A DNA stretch of 64,000 nucleotides from Thinopyrum elongatum (lineage: Eukaryota > Streptophyta > Magnoliopsida > Poales > Poaceae). The notes under the pieces were generated by a model. It had not been told where the DNA came from. It ran no database searches and saw only the letters and a program-made list of their open reading frames with translations. Positions 36,905-49,959 of the stretch are shown piece after piece. The DNA lies in contig CM022303.1 in NCBI GenBank assembly GCA_011799875.1, forward strand, positions 276,964,904 through 277,028,903. The letters run 5' to 3'. The position numbers were made by a program, and so were the translations under genes. Numbering within the stretch: position 1 is the first letter of the stretch; each line of letters opens with the position of its first letter.

Positions 36905-37350
36905 CATGTCTGACGAAGGCAAAGAGGTACGCGAGCCGCTGGCATAGTGATTTAAAAACGGATTTTAGTTGCTGGACGATGTTACGTGCTGTTTGAATGG
37001 ATCTTTGATTAATATAAACGTGTATAGATGGAGGCGGAAATCAGATATGACGATGATGATGGTGGTAGCGAGGACGGATCATTGTCATTGGATGAAGACG
37101 AACATGGCGGGGAAAAATATATGAGTTTGGATGAGTCTTACAGTGGCAATGTAAGTGGTTGCATGTTCTCAATCTCATATTAAATACAAGCAACGCGCGA
37201 TGCAGCACTATACAACTTACATGTATGTTTGACTTTGCAACAAGTAGGTGGGGATGATGACAATGAGGATATGGATGTAGATGATTCATGCTGAAAGCGG
37301 TAGCATGTAAGTTTAAAATATGCAGGTTAGTTTAAAGTGACATGAAAAAA
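36905..37350 (+). pseudogene. Copy of the first FAR1 exons, cut by the gap (suspect duplicate)
   Basis: The ATG at 36905 and the acidic exons match 56571-57006 with small indels. The copy ends at the N run. Confidence 0.75.
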
Positions 37351-37946
37351 NNNNNNNNNNNNNNNNNNNNNNNNNNNNNNNNNNNNNNNNNNNNNNNNNN
37401 NNNNNNNNNNNNNNNNNNNNNNNNNNNNNNNNNNNNNNNNNNNNNNNNNNNNNNNNNNNNNNNNNNNNNNNNNNNNNNNNNNNNNNNNNNNNNNNNNNNN
37501 NNNNNNNNNNNNNNNNNNNNNNNNNNNNNNNNNNNNNNNNNNNNNNNNNNNNNNNNNNNNNNNNNNNNNNNNNNNNNNNNNNNNNNNNNNNNNNNNNNNN
37601 NNNNNNNNNNNNNNNNNNNNNNNNNNNNNNNNNNNNNNNNNNNNNNNNNNNNNNNNNNNNNNNNNNNNNNNNNNNNNNNNNNNNNNNNNNNNNNNNNNNN
37701 NNNNNNNNNNNNNNNNNNNNNNNNNNNNNNNNNNNNNNNNNNNNNNNNNNNNNNNNNNNNNNNNNNNNNNNNNNNNNNNNNNNNNNNNNNNNNNNNNNNN
37801 NNNNNNNNNNNNNNNNNNNNNNNNNNNNNNNNNNNNNNNNNNNNNNNNNNNNNNNNNNNNNNNNNNNNNNNNNNNNNNNNNNNNNNNNNNNNNNNNNNNN
37901 NNNNNNNNNNNNNNNNNNNNNNNNNNNNNNNNNNNNNNNNNNNNNN
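37351..37946. other. Assembly gap (596 N)
   Basis: A run of N separates the direct copy from the inverted copy. Frames drawn through it are meaningless. Confidence 1.
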
Positions 37947-40900
37947 AGTATTCATGGCAAGCAGTGATCTACACTACATATGCATCATTTTCAAGGGGGC
38001 TGTATATGTGGACTGGCTGCAGAAATGCCAGAATAGAGGTGGGAAAGCCTAGTCCCGTAATCGAAGACTAGCATCTTCAACATTCTTCTAACAGTCTTGC
38101 AGCATCAGGGAAGTAGCCGATGAACATAATGTAAAAGTAGTAGTAGTAGTAACATCACCTCGACCTGAGATCCTTTTCCTCAACTCCCTCTGCGAGAAGC
38201 AATCCCAGAGGCCTACTATCCATTTCTCACCACATGTTCTAGTTGTACCGATCGGGAATAACAACTCCGAGTGTCCTTACCGTAGGACAGGCTATCGATA
38301 GAGTTTCTTCCTGGCAGGGTGCCCAACTTACCCACCAACCTCGCTTAACTCCGAACCGGACACACACTTTTTCTGGGTCATGCCCGGCCTCGGCTTAATG
38401 CAACACGCCGCAACCCCGACAAATCTTAACATAGATGGTCTCACGCCGGACTAACTATGCCCCCAGGGGTCTTGGGCCATCGCCCCGGGAACTCCTGCAC
38501 GTACGGGCCACCGAGAGCAGACCTAGCAACCCCTTATCAAGCGCGGTTTGCGTTAACCAGCCAACTCGGCGTGCGCCGCTCCTTACTGACGTCAAACAAG
38601 CTTCGGCTGATGTGTACGCGCAACGCCCATACTATGCCCACGTGATGGTTAGTGCTATCGGGCCAGATGCCCCTCGGATCAAATATCCAAACCGTAGTGG
38701 ATTAGGAGCGCGCGGAAACGAGCAGATACTCACGATCGATGTGACCCCGTCGCCCCGTCTCGAGGACTTGCGGCAAGGGCTAAGAATGGCCCACGCCCCC
38801 TCGTAGTTATCTCGCGGGCACCATCCAGGTCACCCCTCCACATCACTTCGCGTAAGCTCGCGGGGTACCCCTCAGGGCCGACCCGTCTTAGTATCTAGTT
38901 TAGTGCAAGTCATAATATCCAAGGTAACTGTGGTGTCTGACACCCGAAGGAACCCTGAGGAATCACCCTCGATGGAATTCCCGCTCGATGTTATCATCAA
39001 GGTGAACGAAAGGATGGAATCACCCTCGAGGTCCAACACTTGAGAGGTTGCGCGACATGTCGTTATCGGGGTGGTGTAGGAGGAATCACCCTCGCATACC
39101 ACGACCGAGTAACTAACCTACAAGGTAACATCAGAAGTGCTAACGAGTATCACCCTCGGCACTCGACGGTAACCCAGCAGTGTCGGCAACTAAGGGTAGG
39201 TGATGTGCGGTGCCAGGGTCTGGTCTTCAACCCGATGATCGGGTCTTCTGATGTCCAGCAGGGCAGTCGTGATCAGTGAGGGGTCTCGGTCGTGTCTCTA
39301 CCCACCTTATACTACTACAGTCTAGATAATCCGGTAAGGTCACAAGCAGGGTACAATAATCAGGCTAGTGCAGCAGATATAGGAAAAACAGTAGCAAGTA
39401 GCAGTTCTAATGCAAGCATAAGAGAGAAGAGAATAGGCGATATAGGCATGCTCAAATGGGGGTGCTTGCCTGTTTGCTCGGGGCAAGGGCACAGTCTTCA
39501 GTAGTATCGTCGGGGACGTAGTCGTACTCCTGTGCGGCGTCTGCCTCGGGAAGCTCGTCAACGTCGGGGCTACCAGAGAGAAGAGGGGAAAGAAACAGGT
39601 AACATAATGCAAACAAGCAACACGGTGCGTTTGATGCTATGATGCAGTGCATGGTTGTGCCTAAATATGCATCTAAGTCATTTTAGTTTTTTTAGAATTA
39701 TTCTTCGGGATTTAATATCCGACGTGTGTGCCTATTCATCTATCGATTCGGGTCCGGAGTTACTTTCTTCTACGTAGGAGGTCCGATGGAGAAACAGACG
39801 GCACATCAGACTCGTCTCGTCGTTCTGAGCAACTTTTCATGTGTTTAACTTTTTCGATCAAGCTCTACGGTTTAAAAAGTTATTATTTTTAAAGATTATT
39901 TGAATTTCTCTGGAATTAATTTTATTTACAGAAATGAATTATGACGTCAGCATGGCGTGCTGCTGACGTCACAAGTCAACAGTCGCTGACTAGAGTCAAA
40001 TAGACATGTGGGTCCAGTGGGACCCCAGTCAGCCTCTGTTTAGGCTAATCAGTGTGATTAATTTAATTACCCAGGGTTTATTAGGGGGTGGCCCCACATG
40101 TCATGAGACATTAGGTTAATCTAATTAGTTTTCTAATTAATTAAATCTTTAATTAGTCTAATTATCGAACGGGACCCACGTGTCCGCTACAGGGGTGAAC
40201 AGTGCCCGCGTTGACTCGGGTCAACGCGGTCAACTGGGCCCGTGGACCCACTGTCAGTGACCCAGGGGTGTCCCACGTGGCAGCCACGTCGGCGGCCGCG
40301 CCGGCGACCAAAATCGCGGCGGTGCGTCGCCGTGAGCCGCTCGGATTTGCGCTACAGAGCTCGGTTCGACCGGGGTAGGTTCTTTCGAACGGGCGTTCAA
40401 CGCCGCGTCCAACCGTGGCGTGGCGTCGCCGAGACTGGTTGTAGCGACGGCGGCGAGCATCGCGGCGGACGCCGGAGTTTCGGCCGTATTTGGAAACGGA
40501 GTAGCAGCGCGCTACGGGGCAAAGGAAAGCTGGAAGGAGCTCGCGACGCGCACGAGTGCACAAGGCCCGTCCCCGTGACCATTTGGTCATCGGAACGGCG
40601 CCGGCGACGAGCGCGAGCGGCGGCGCAATCTGGCGCTCGTCGGGAACGCAGCTAGAAGGGCGTGGAATACTCCGCTGCGGCTCGCGTTGCTTGCTGGGAG
40701 CACCAGGACACGCACTGTGCTCAGGTGTAGGTGACAGTGGCCATGGCCACGGGCACGAGCTCGTCGACGACGGACAGAGCTCGATGGTCGGCGACAGCTC
40801 ACTACGCGTGCGAGGAGGGCAACGAGGGAGACAGGGAGGAGGTGGAGCTCACCGAGTGGTCACGAAAGACCTGCGGGAGCTTTAGTAGCGATTGAGGGTC

Positions 40901-43900
40901 GCAGCCGTCGGCGAGCTCCGGAGTCGAGGAAGAAAGGGGCGCGACGGCCGCAGCCGCTGCAGGGCCTCCACGGCCACGATTCGACGGAGCAGGCGACGTG
41001 TGTCGATCACGGCGCGTCTCCTGGACCACGATGGCGAGACGAGCGGCGTCGCTGGCCACGAGAACGGCGACGAACGGCGGCGGATCTTCGTCCTCTCGTG
41101 GATCTGAGTGGAAGAGAAGGCAAGGCGAGCGAGGAAGAGGGGGAAGAATGACGGAGAGGCCAGGCGAAGTGGAGGGCGTCGACCTTATCCCCTCCGCGCC
41201 CGTTTCCGTCGGTGGCTGCCCCGTGTCCGCGCGCGTCGCCGGCGCCATCGCACAGGCGGCCGCCGCACGCCCACGGAGGAGTAGGTGGGCCGCTTTTAGA
41301 CTGGGCCGCACACTGTGCACTTGGCCCACGCAACAGTAGCGTTTTATTTTTTTCTTATTCTCTTCTCCCTTTTCTTTATATCCCTTTTTTTTCGTTTCAA
41401 AAAGATTAGGCCACTTGTGCTCTTTTGAAAATGTGAATGTTGGCCCAATTATTGCAATGCAATATTAATCTCTCATCAAAAGTGTTTTGGGCAGATTTGG
41501 AGTTCATTTGAATCTGTAATGATTTTAAATGAATTAATTTGCTGTTTTGGGTGTTGTTTTCATCTTGTTTGAGGGTCGCTTGCCCAACTCCAATTATTTT
41601 GATATTGGTTTTTAGAAATGTTCCTCTGGATTATTGGCCATTTAATGAAACATTTTCCCAACAGAGTTTGAACAACTTTAATATTCACTTTTGATTTGAG
41701 TTGATTTTCAGATGTGGATTTGAATTGGATCCATTACCCTTATACTTGGCACTGCAATGATCATGACTTGGCAGTTTTTAACAGAGTGTCATAGAGCTTT
41801 ATTACTAGGGGGTGTTACAGTATTCCCGGTGTCCGGCATTTCGGACAGACAAAAAGAGGGAACGTTTGCATGTTCGCTATGCTAGAGACGTGTGACGGAC
41901 GAACGGACTGCGTATTCAGATTCGTCTCGTCTTTTCTGAGCAACTTTCATTATAAATTTATTTTAATACCAGATACGGATTATTTTCTATGGCATTATCA
42001 AAGAATTAATGATTTTCTAAATGATTTCTGAATTATTAAATCCGGTCAACAGTCAACCAGTCAACAACCAGAGTTTGACGGTCAACCAGGGCAATAGGCC
42101 CACATGTCCATTGACTAGCTAACCTAATGGAAGATTAACTTAACTAACTAGGTTAACTAATTTAATAGATTAACTAAACAGAAGTAATAACCTACATTAA
42201 ATACATAATTACCTAATTACTTAATTAATTAAATAATATTTATTTTTAACTATTTCTATTTTATTTTTCATTTTCGTTTTTTTCTGTTTCTCTCTTTTTT
42301 TTTGGGAAATACAGGGGGTGGGCCCCTGTGGTCAGTGGCATAGGGCCCAGCCCACGCGGCTGCACCGCGCGCACGACGCACAGAGCGAGCCGGCGGCCCC
42401 TCGGCGTTCGGCCAGCGGAGGGCGGCAGCAGCGGGTGAGCTGCGGCGATGCGTGCAGGAGAGGCGGCGAGCGAGGTGGCGCAAGGCGAGGCGTGGCCGGA
42501 GCGAGCGAGCGGGCTCCGAGGCGCGGGCGACGAGGGCGGGCAGCGGCATGCGATCAGGGCAACGCGGGCGGCAGCGACGGCGAGTGGGCGCGGACGTCGC
42601 ACAGATGGACCGTCGGGGCGTGGCCAGGGAGCCTGGGGGGCGCCGGAGCGCCGGCCACGGGCGCGGCGACCGCGTAGCTCACCCGGAGCTCGGCGCGGTG
42701 GCGCGATGAGGCTGAGGAGAGCGAGGGAGGGAGCTCACAGCGAGGAGAGGAGAGGGCGGCGAGGCTCGAGGATGACGGCGTGGGGAGGAGGCAGGAGGCC
42801 GTCGGCGATGGCGACCGACGACGGCGACGGGGTCGGGGGCTCGCGGGCGGCGCCCGATCCAGAATCGGGGAAGGGGGGAGTGAGAGGGGTTCGGCTTAGG
42901 GTTTCGGGGTGGGGGTGGGGTTATGGGAGAGCGAGGTTGGCCGGCCTGGTGGTCCAGCGGGCCAACGGCCCAGTTTGTCCGGGGGGGGCTTTTCTTTTTA
43001 TTTTGTTTTCTTTGTTTTCTGTTTTTTCCTGTTTGCAAATAGTTAGGCCACGAATGATTTTTACTAAATAAGTGACCTAGCCCAAAATTACAGTGCATTA
43101 TAACCTACCTCCAAAAATTGTTTGGCTAAAATATGATTTCATATTTAATTTAGATTAATAAAAGGTGATTAAAAGTTGCTGTTAGCCACTGTTTGAGGTT
43201 ATTAGGGTCACTTAACTACTTCCCTTCACTGTTGGTTACAATTTTATATTTGCCTCTGAATTATTTGCTATTTAATGACATTTTGGTTTCTGATTTGAAC
43301 AACTTTATTTTCCACTTAAATTTTTAATTTGAATTTGAGTTAGGAGTTGAAATGTCAATATGATGCAAATGATGATTAAGCACTATTGATCATGATGACT
43401 TGGCATAATCAAAAGGGGGATTACTGTAGCTTAATACATGGGGTGTTTCATCAGCCACTGAGAAGTCATGTACTGGGGTTGACACAATGATTTCCGCTTA
43501 CTCTGTCATCTGAAGTTCCAAAATGAAATTCAGCTTTTTGGAGCCTTTTTCATTCTGCTGCCGCGCCGCCGCGCCTGATCAACAAACAATTCATTTTTTT
43601 GCGAAATAAAATGTAGGGCAAACATCATTACTTCAGCATCCTTGCTCTTGACAACAAAGAACCCTGGCGAATATAATCACCGTAAGGTCCCTCGGTATGA
43701 GTTCAAAGTAATTTTTAAGAGATGCAGATCTAGGCATTCGATGTGATTGTTATATATATCACATTATTCACCACCGGGCCTAATCTTATCTGCTCAAAAG
43801 AAGAAAAGTGTTAGTGCCTACATGCAGTTTTGAACACTACTACAGCCTATTCTTTGCTGGATTTGTAAAATGCACTAACGTTGCCATCTTCGATCCGACA

Positions 43901-44457
43901 TGAGTTAACATGGGCAAAATTGATTCAAGTTCTGAAAAATGTAGCGCCTCTTTCACAGAGGGTTGGAGTGGATGAAAAATTCCGTAAGAAAACTATCTAC
44001 AGATAACCCAAACAGGAAAATCTTAATGGATTGTAACCATATGGATCAAGCACCAATATGCGGAAAACTGTATGTACTGAAATTTCCTCCAAATTCCTTC
44101 AGAGAATCGTAGTCAAATTGTCATTTGAAACTTGGGAAAATGTAAAAATATAACTCCCTTTGGTACCATTTAACAGTAACAAGACATCACCCTGTTATTG
44201 CTTCTCCAGCACGGAAAGCCTCAAGGAAAACTGACAACTTGGTCCAGGTTGGGGCTATAGATTTCCCTAGTCCAATACCTCTCCACTGGTGCACAGATTC
44301 CGGGTCACAACCTTTCAGAATCATTTTCTGGATGACATCGACATCATCTCCAAAATTAGAAATAATGTTATTTTCCAAGAAGAGAAATAGAAGGCGATTG
44401 TGTTTACCTGAATGGTGTGTGATCCATAACAAGTTCGAGTATTTGTCAGACGAGTAG

Positions 44458-47400
44458 TGTGACGCCCCCGGCTCAAATCGTGCACTAATCATACACCAAA
44501 TGCACGATCAAGCCTAAGGACTCACGGGAAGAGATATCACAACACAACTCTAAAACATAATAAGTCATACAAGCTTTAATTTACAAGCCAGGGGCCTCGA
44601 GGTCTCGAATACATAAGCTTGCGTACAAGCGTCAGCGAAGCATCAGATATCTGAGTACAGATATAAAAGAAAACAAAGAAAGGCCTTTAGAAAGCGGGCA
44701 AAATAAACACTACGATCGAAAGGCGCAGGCTCTCCTGCTGGGACACCTCCGAATCCTACTCCTGGTCGTCAGTAACTCATAGTATACCACCCTCGGGTGA
44801 TAGTAGTCATCGTCGGCGGGTCAGCTGTCTCAGGGGCTCCGTCATCTGGTTGCATCAAAAGGATATGGGGGGAAAAAGAAAAAGCAAAACTTGAGTACTC
44901 ATCCGAAGTACTCACACCAAGATCTACACTACATATGCAACATTATCAAGGGGCTGATATGTGGACTGGGCTGCAGAACGCCAGAATAGAGGAGAGCCCT
45001 AGTCCTATCGAAGACTAGCATCTTCAGCGATCTTGCAGCAATAGAAGAGAGTAGAACATAACAATATAAGTAGCAGTATCATTTAAGTCTCACCTCACCG
45101 AGAGATCCTTTCTCGCTCCCTGCGAGAAAGCAATCCCAGAGCCATTACAGTCATCACCTCGTCCGGAGATCCCTTCTCGACTCTCTGCAGAAGGCAATCC
45201 CAGAGCCATATCCAATTCTAATTGTATCATCGGGATACAACTCCGAGTGTCCGTTACCGAGGACCGGCTATGCATCGATTAGTTTTTCCCTGCGGGTGTG
45301 CACCAACTTACCCACCACGCTCGCTTAAACTCCGGCCGACACACTTTTCCTGGGTCATGCCCGGCCTCGGCCAAACGACACAACACCGCAACCCTACTAC
45401 AGCTCAGTCGAGAGGTCCCCCGCCGGTCTACATCCTAAGCGCAGGGGTTTGGGCCATCGCCCACTCACCCCGAGGTCGTTGCGCACAGGGTGGATACCAC
45501 ACGTCGCCTCGGGTGGCCGCAGATCCGACCATGCCGCATGCTAACTGGATGGACCTTTTCAGAGCTTCGGCTGATGCTCATGCAGAACGCCCATACTATG
45601 CCCACGTTGATGATTAGTGCATCAGGCCAGGGCCCACTCGAATCAATATCCAATCGTTATGTACCTTGGGGGCGGAATAGCAAGACTCACGAAAATGTGA
45701 CCCCACCCCCCGTCGCCCCGTCTCGAGGACTTGCGGCAAGGGCCAAGAATGCCCGCGCAGCCTCGTATTCATCACTCTCGGGCACCATGACAGCAACCCT
45801 TCTTCACCACATCGCCACTTAGGCGCACGCGGTACCCCTCAGGGTCGACCCGCCTATCCAAGTAATAGTGTAAGGTCCATGTATCCGTGTTCCATAACAT
45901 CAGGGGACTCCGAGGTGACACCCTGTTGAATTCCCACTCGATGTATCCGTCAAGGTGAACTCGGAGGAATCACCCTCGATGGTTTCACACTTGAGGTGTT
46001 GTACGACGGCTATCGTAGTATCCGGAGAGGTGGTGAAGGAGGCATCACCCTCGATGACCACGACTAATAGCTACTCTACAGAGTTATACATCAGAAGTGC
46101 TACAAGAGGTTTCAACCCTCGGCACTCGATAGTAACACTCAGTGTCGTTACACTAAGGGGGGGGGGGGTGATGTGCGGGTGCCGGGGCCTGGTCTTCAAT
46201 CCCGTTGAGCGGGTCTTTGGATAATCCAGGCGGGGTCGGTCTGGGACTAGTGGGTCATGATAGGTCTCACCCAGCCTATACTAAGCAGTTTAGGTTCAGG
46301 TAATTATCAACAGCAGGTTACAATAAACGGCCTATGCAATCCGATAGGTAGCAGCAGCAGCAGCATCTTTTCCCCTATGCAAGCATGAGAAGAAAGAATA
46401 GGGGATATCGGTATCTCAAAGGGGGGTGCTTGCCTGGTTGCTCTGGTCGGCGCAAGGGCAAGTCGTCAATGGTGTCGTCGTCTCCGGAGGCCTGCGCGGT
46501 ACCTGGACGCGTCGGGGTCTAATGGAGAGAGAAGAGGGGGAGGAAACAGTAAAATACACAGCAAACATGAGCAACACAATATACGACAGACAATATGCAT
46601 TGCTGGTGTGTCCCTAACGTATGGTTGCACGCCACCGGGAAAGGGGGAATCATCCGGAATGTTTTCCCGGTTCGAACATTTTCAGACAGATGGCCCAGGG
46701 GAACGGTTCCATGTCTATATTAGGATGTGTTGACGGACAACGACCGCGTATTGCGGATTCTCTCGTCGTTCTGAGCAACTTCATGTCATCAAAGTTTTTC
46801 GGATCCGGCTCACGGTTTTATTTTCTATAATTTCATCACAAGTTTTAATAAATAGTTTTTGGAATTCCTGAAAATGCTTTATCCTGAAATCGCTCAGTTT
46901 TAACAACACCACTTGCTGTTTCCGAAGGCTATAATCTGTTGTTCTAAATCATCCTATGGCTTAGTGTCCCTACCAATTTTTATCTTCTTTCAAGTGATCT
47001 ACATGACAGTATCATTGACATCCATGTTTGAGTCAGTTGCTTTGATCGAACTGCATTGAAAAGTGCCACTTGAAGTAATAATTCAGCAACTGTTAAAATT
47101 ACGAACATGGAAGTTGGTGATTTTGCATAGGATTTTAATTCTTACAAATCTTTTGATCTGGTCGCAATGGGATGTTTTGAAACCTTTCAAGTGTAACTAC
47201 CACCCTGCCCGCATGAGTTTTACTCATATTAGGACTCGTCTGTCGCTTTTTTGTTGCTGTCAAAAGAGGCAGTCAACGCCACACACAAATCTAGCTAACT
47301 GCTACAAAGTAACTGAATTTACTGTAGCGGTGGTCAGCACACAGCAAGCACGCATCAGCAGGCAGTACACCACAGCAGCAACAGCGGCTTACAGCAGCGG

Positions 47401-48551
47401 CATGGCGCACAGGACAGCAAGCGCAAGCAGCGGCAAGCGCCACGCAGCAGCAGTGGGAGCGGCGACAGTCAGGATCACGCGGTGCGCGCGTGGAAATGGC
47501 CAGTGTCCAGGTGAGCGCGGCACGTGGACGCAGGGCTCTGGCGAGCCTACGGGGGATGGCAAACGGTGACCTATCGACAACGGGGAGGAGGGGGGCCTTC
47601 GAAGAGGAGCTCACGCGGTTCCAACGAAGGCGACGGCGAGGCGGAGTGGACGCGGAGACGAGGCCAAACGACGAAGCGTCCGCATGTTCAACGAAGGACT
47701 CGAGCTCGATGGCGAGCGTGCAGGCTCCCGGCTTGATTCAATGGTCGGGGACGAAGGGACGACGACGAGGATGCTTCTAGCACTTGTTTTACGACGCGCG
47801 CGGGGAAGCACGGGGCGCGATGGGGACGACGCCATGGGGAGGCGAGCTCAGGGCGCTTAGCGTAGAAGCAAACGCGCGATGGAGGAGAAAGGAGAGGCTA
47901 GGGTTGTCCATCGGGAACAGGAGGTCCTTACCCATCCCAGGGACTCGGCTGATGGCCCGCACGTGGCCATCCGAGGCGTGGACGGCGCGTGCGTTGCGTG
48001 CACATGCCATGGCCCTCCTGACTCTGTACAGAGGTGGGGTAAAAGGCCAGGTGGGGCTTGTGCTGCACCTTAGCACTGGGCTACAAGTGCACGTAGTGCA
48101 GGCCTTCTCTTTCTATTTATTTTATTTACTGTTTTGTAGTTTCTCCAATGTCTTGCATTTACCTTTTGTTTTTCAGATGACTTTGTGTATTTGTGACACT
48201 TAGACAACATAAATACTATGTTATCCTACAGGGCTGCACAAAAGGTTTTGAGGTCATTAAACTGTTCAATTTTATATTTGAATTTAAATGTGTTTATTTA
48301 ATCCCCGCTGATCCTAAATATTTCTAGGGGTAATTTAAAAAATACTTTTTATTTGATTCTCTTTGACAAATATGAGGGGATTATTTATATATTATAACAT
48401 TTTGGTTTGACCAATTGAAGAATGTTTTTTCTCCTTGAAATTTAAATTGGATTCTCGGAGTTGACTTTGAATAGTGGCAGTAAGCATAGTAATCATGGAA
48501 TGTCAACTATTAGGGGGAAGATTACTATAGCATGAATTCTCGGGTGTTACA
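44458..48551 (-). mobile_element. Inverted copy of solo LTR1 (suspect duplicate)
   Basis: The ends TGTGACGCCC (44458) and GGGTGTTACA (48551) are the reverse complement of the LTR1 ends, with agtag target-duplication sequence on its left. It carries the same spaced GAGGAATCACCCTC motifs. Confidence 0.8.
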
Positions 48552-49450
48552 CGTAGCCCCCACTGTCATTTCGGCGCCGAAATGACATGGATGTCTTGTT
48601 GAGAACCTTCTTGATCACTACAAGTAATCTCTCAAGTGAGGGAGGTGTGTCCTCAATACCATCACCCGTGGTACCCATTTTGTTGTCTTGTTGCACACCA
48701 GCACACACATAAATACGCCCCGAGAAGTCCATGTAGGTGATGTGAAAGTTAACTCAACCATTGATCGTCCTGAAGACGAAGGTACTCGAGTGGATACAAG
48801 CTGCAGAGCAGGCGCTCCATGTCACTGTTTGGGAGGCAGAGCGGCGACGAGCTCGAGTCTTCAGTCGTGGTAGATAAGACCGGGCGTCGTCATTAAGAAG
48901 GGGGGGGGGAATGGAGTTCAAATGACTTGGCAAACGCGTAGCGTGGCGTTATGGGCGGAGCGGACGTGGCAGCGAGTGCCATATCCGCCCTTCATTAAAA
49001 AGTGAGCTCCTCGATCTGATCTAGGGGCGGGGGATCGGAAGCACTCGTCAATCTTGGCTCGGTCCTTGCCGTTGGACGGAATTTGCCATGCTAAGGCCTC
49101 TGTTGGGCCATGGTGACGCCAAGGACCTGGGAAGAACGCAATTCCAAGGCTTTTTCGATAGCCCCTGGCAGAGCTCATGGTGTCCGTGAGGTCGAGAGGG
49201 GTGGATTGCCATATGGGGTCGCCACCGCGGGAAAGACTGTTTGTCGCGCGCCCCCATACTTGATTGGAGGAGGGATATGATGACTATCACCTATCATCGT
49301 CGGAGGCTGCTGATGAATCTAAGGCTGCTTTGGAGTCGCTTGCGGTTTCTTTGCTCGATCCACCTTCGCTTTTGGCAGCCCTGTTCTCACCTCCGGAGTC
49401 CCTCCTCGTCACGGCGTTTCTGATAAAGTGGGAGTACAGGGAATATTTAG
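48552..49450 (-). pseudogene. Inverted copy of the F-box exon (suspect duplicate)
   Basis: This mirrors 15898-16782, including the poly-C run (here G at 48900-48909). Additional one-base changes break the frame. It ends exactly at the abrupt 49450/49451 junction. Confidence 0.8.
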
Positions 49451-49959
49451 CGACCAGTACTACTATCCGCCTGGCGAGTACTACTACTACGAGGAGCCGT
49501 TCGACGACCAGGAGTAGGATCGGAGGGTCCAGGGCAGGAGGCCTACGCCTTTCGATCGTAGTTTTTATTTTTACCCCGCCTCTGTGAAGGCTTATCTCTC
49601 TCTCTGTAATATATCTGTACTCAGATATCTAATGCTTCCGCTGACGCTTGTATGCCATCGAGCTTGTATTCGAGCCCTCGAGGCCCTGGCTTGTAATATT
49701 AAGCTGGTATGACTTATTTTATGTTTTAGAGTTGTGTTGTGATATCTTCAAGTGAGTCCTTAGGCTTGATCGTGCGCATTTGCGTGTATGATTAGTGCAC
49801 GATTAAGCCAGGGTCGTCACAAATACTTTCCCGGACATTTTTTTCCCTTCGCCGGGATTACCTAGCACTACGATAGAACACCGCTAGCTCTGCTTATTGA
49901 CCTGTCATGCTTTGTTTGCTCCGTATTTACTATTTCCTCCCCCTCTTCTCTCTCGTTAG

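Larger units (their letters stand above)
29885..37350 (+). repeat. Error-rich direct copy of 49451-57006 (suspect)
   Basis: The sequence follows 49451-57006 from start to end, including the LTR3 end, the LTR2 3' half (30263-32429), the F-box gene tail, the exonuclease gene, the CACTA end (34772), the small basic-protein gene and the first FAR1 exons. It stops at the gap. Differences are mostly one-base insertions or deletions and shortened homopolymers (the G run is 16 here, 31 in the partner). It is about 90 bp shorter overall. This is best read as unpolished sequence of the same locus. Confidence 0.85.
37947..49450 (-). repeat. Error-rich inverted copy of 15898-29790 (suspect)
   Basis: Read on the minus strand from 49450 to 37947, this follows the F-box exon (49450-48552), LTR1 (48551-44458), the rest of the F-box gene (44457-43451), the 5' part of LTR2 (43450-41820) and LTR3 (41819 onward) in the same order as 15898-29790. 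Only one LTR3 tandem unit is present. Scattered one-base indels distinguish it from the left copy. At 49450/49451 it switches abruptly to LTR3 exon B sequence in the middle of a word (ATATTTAG then CGACCAGTAC). Confidence 0.88.

Noticed and set aside
37332..38052. Long open frames on both strands across the N run
   Set aside because: They consist of unknown bases in the assembly gap.
29885..49450. A genuine large biological palindrome or segmental duplication
   Set aside because: The indel-type differences, the shortened homopolymers, the gap and the abrupt junction at 49450/49451 fit unpolished duplicate sequence better. It is kept as a finding because reads could overturn this.
48552..49450. 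A second, minus-strand F-box gene
   Set aside because: It is the mirror of 15898-16782 inside the suspect inverted copy.
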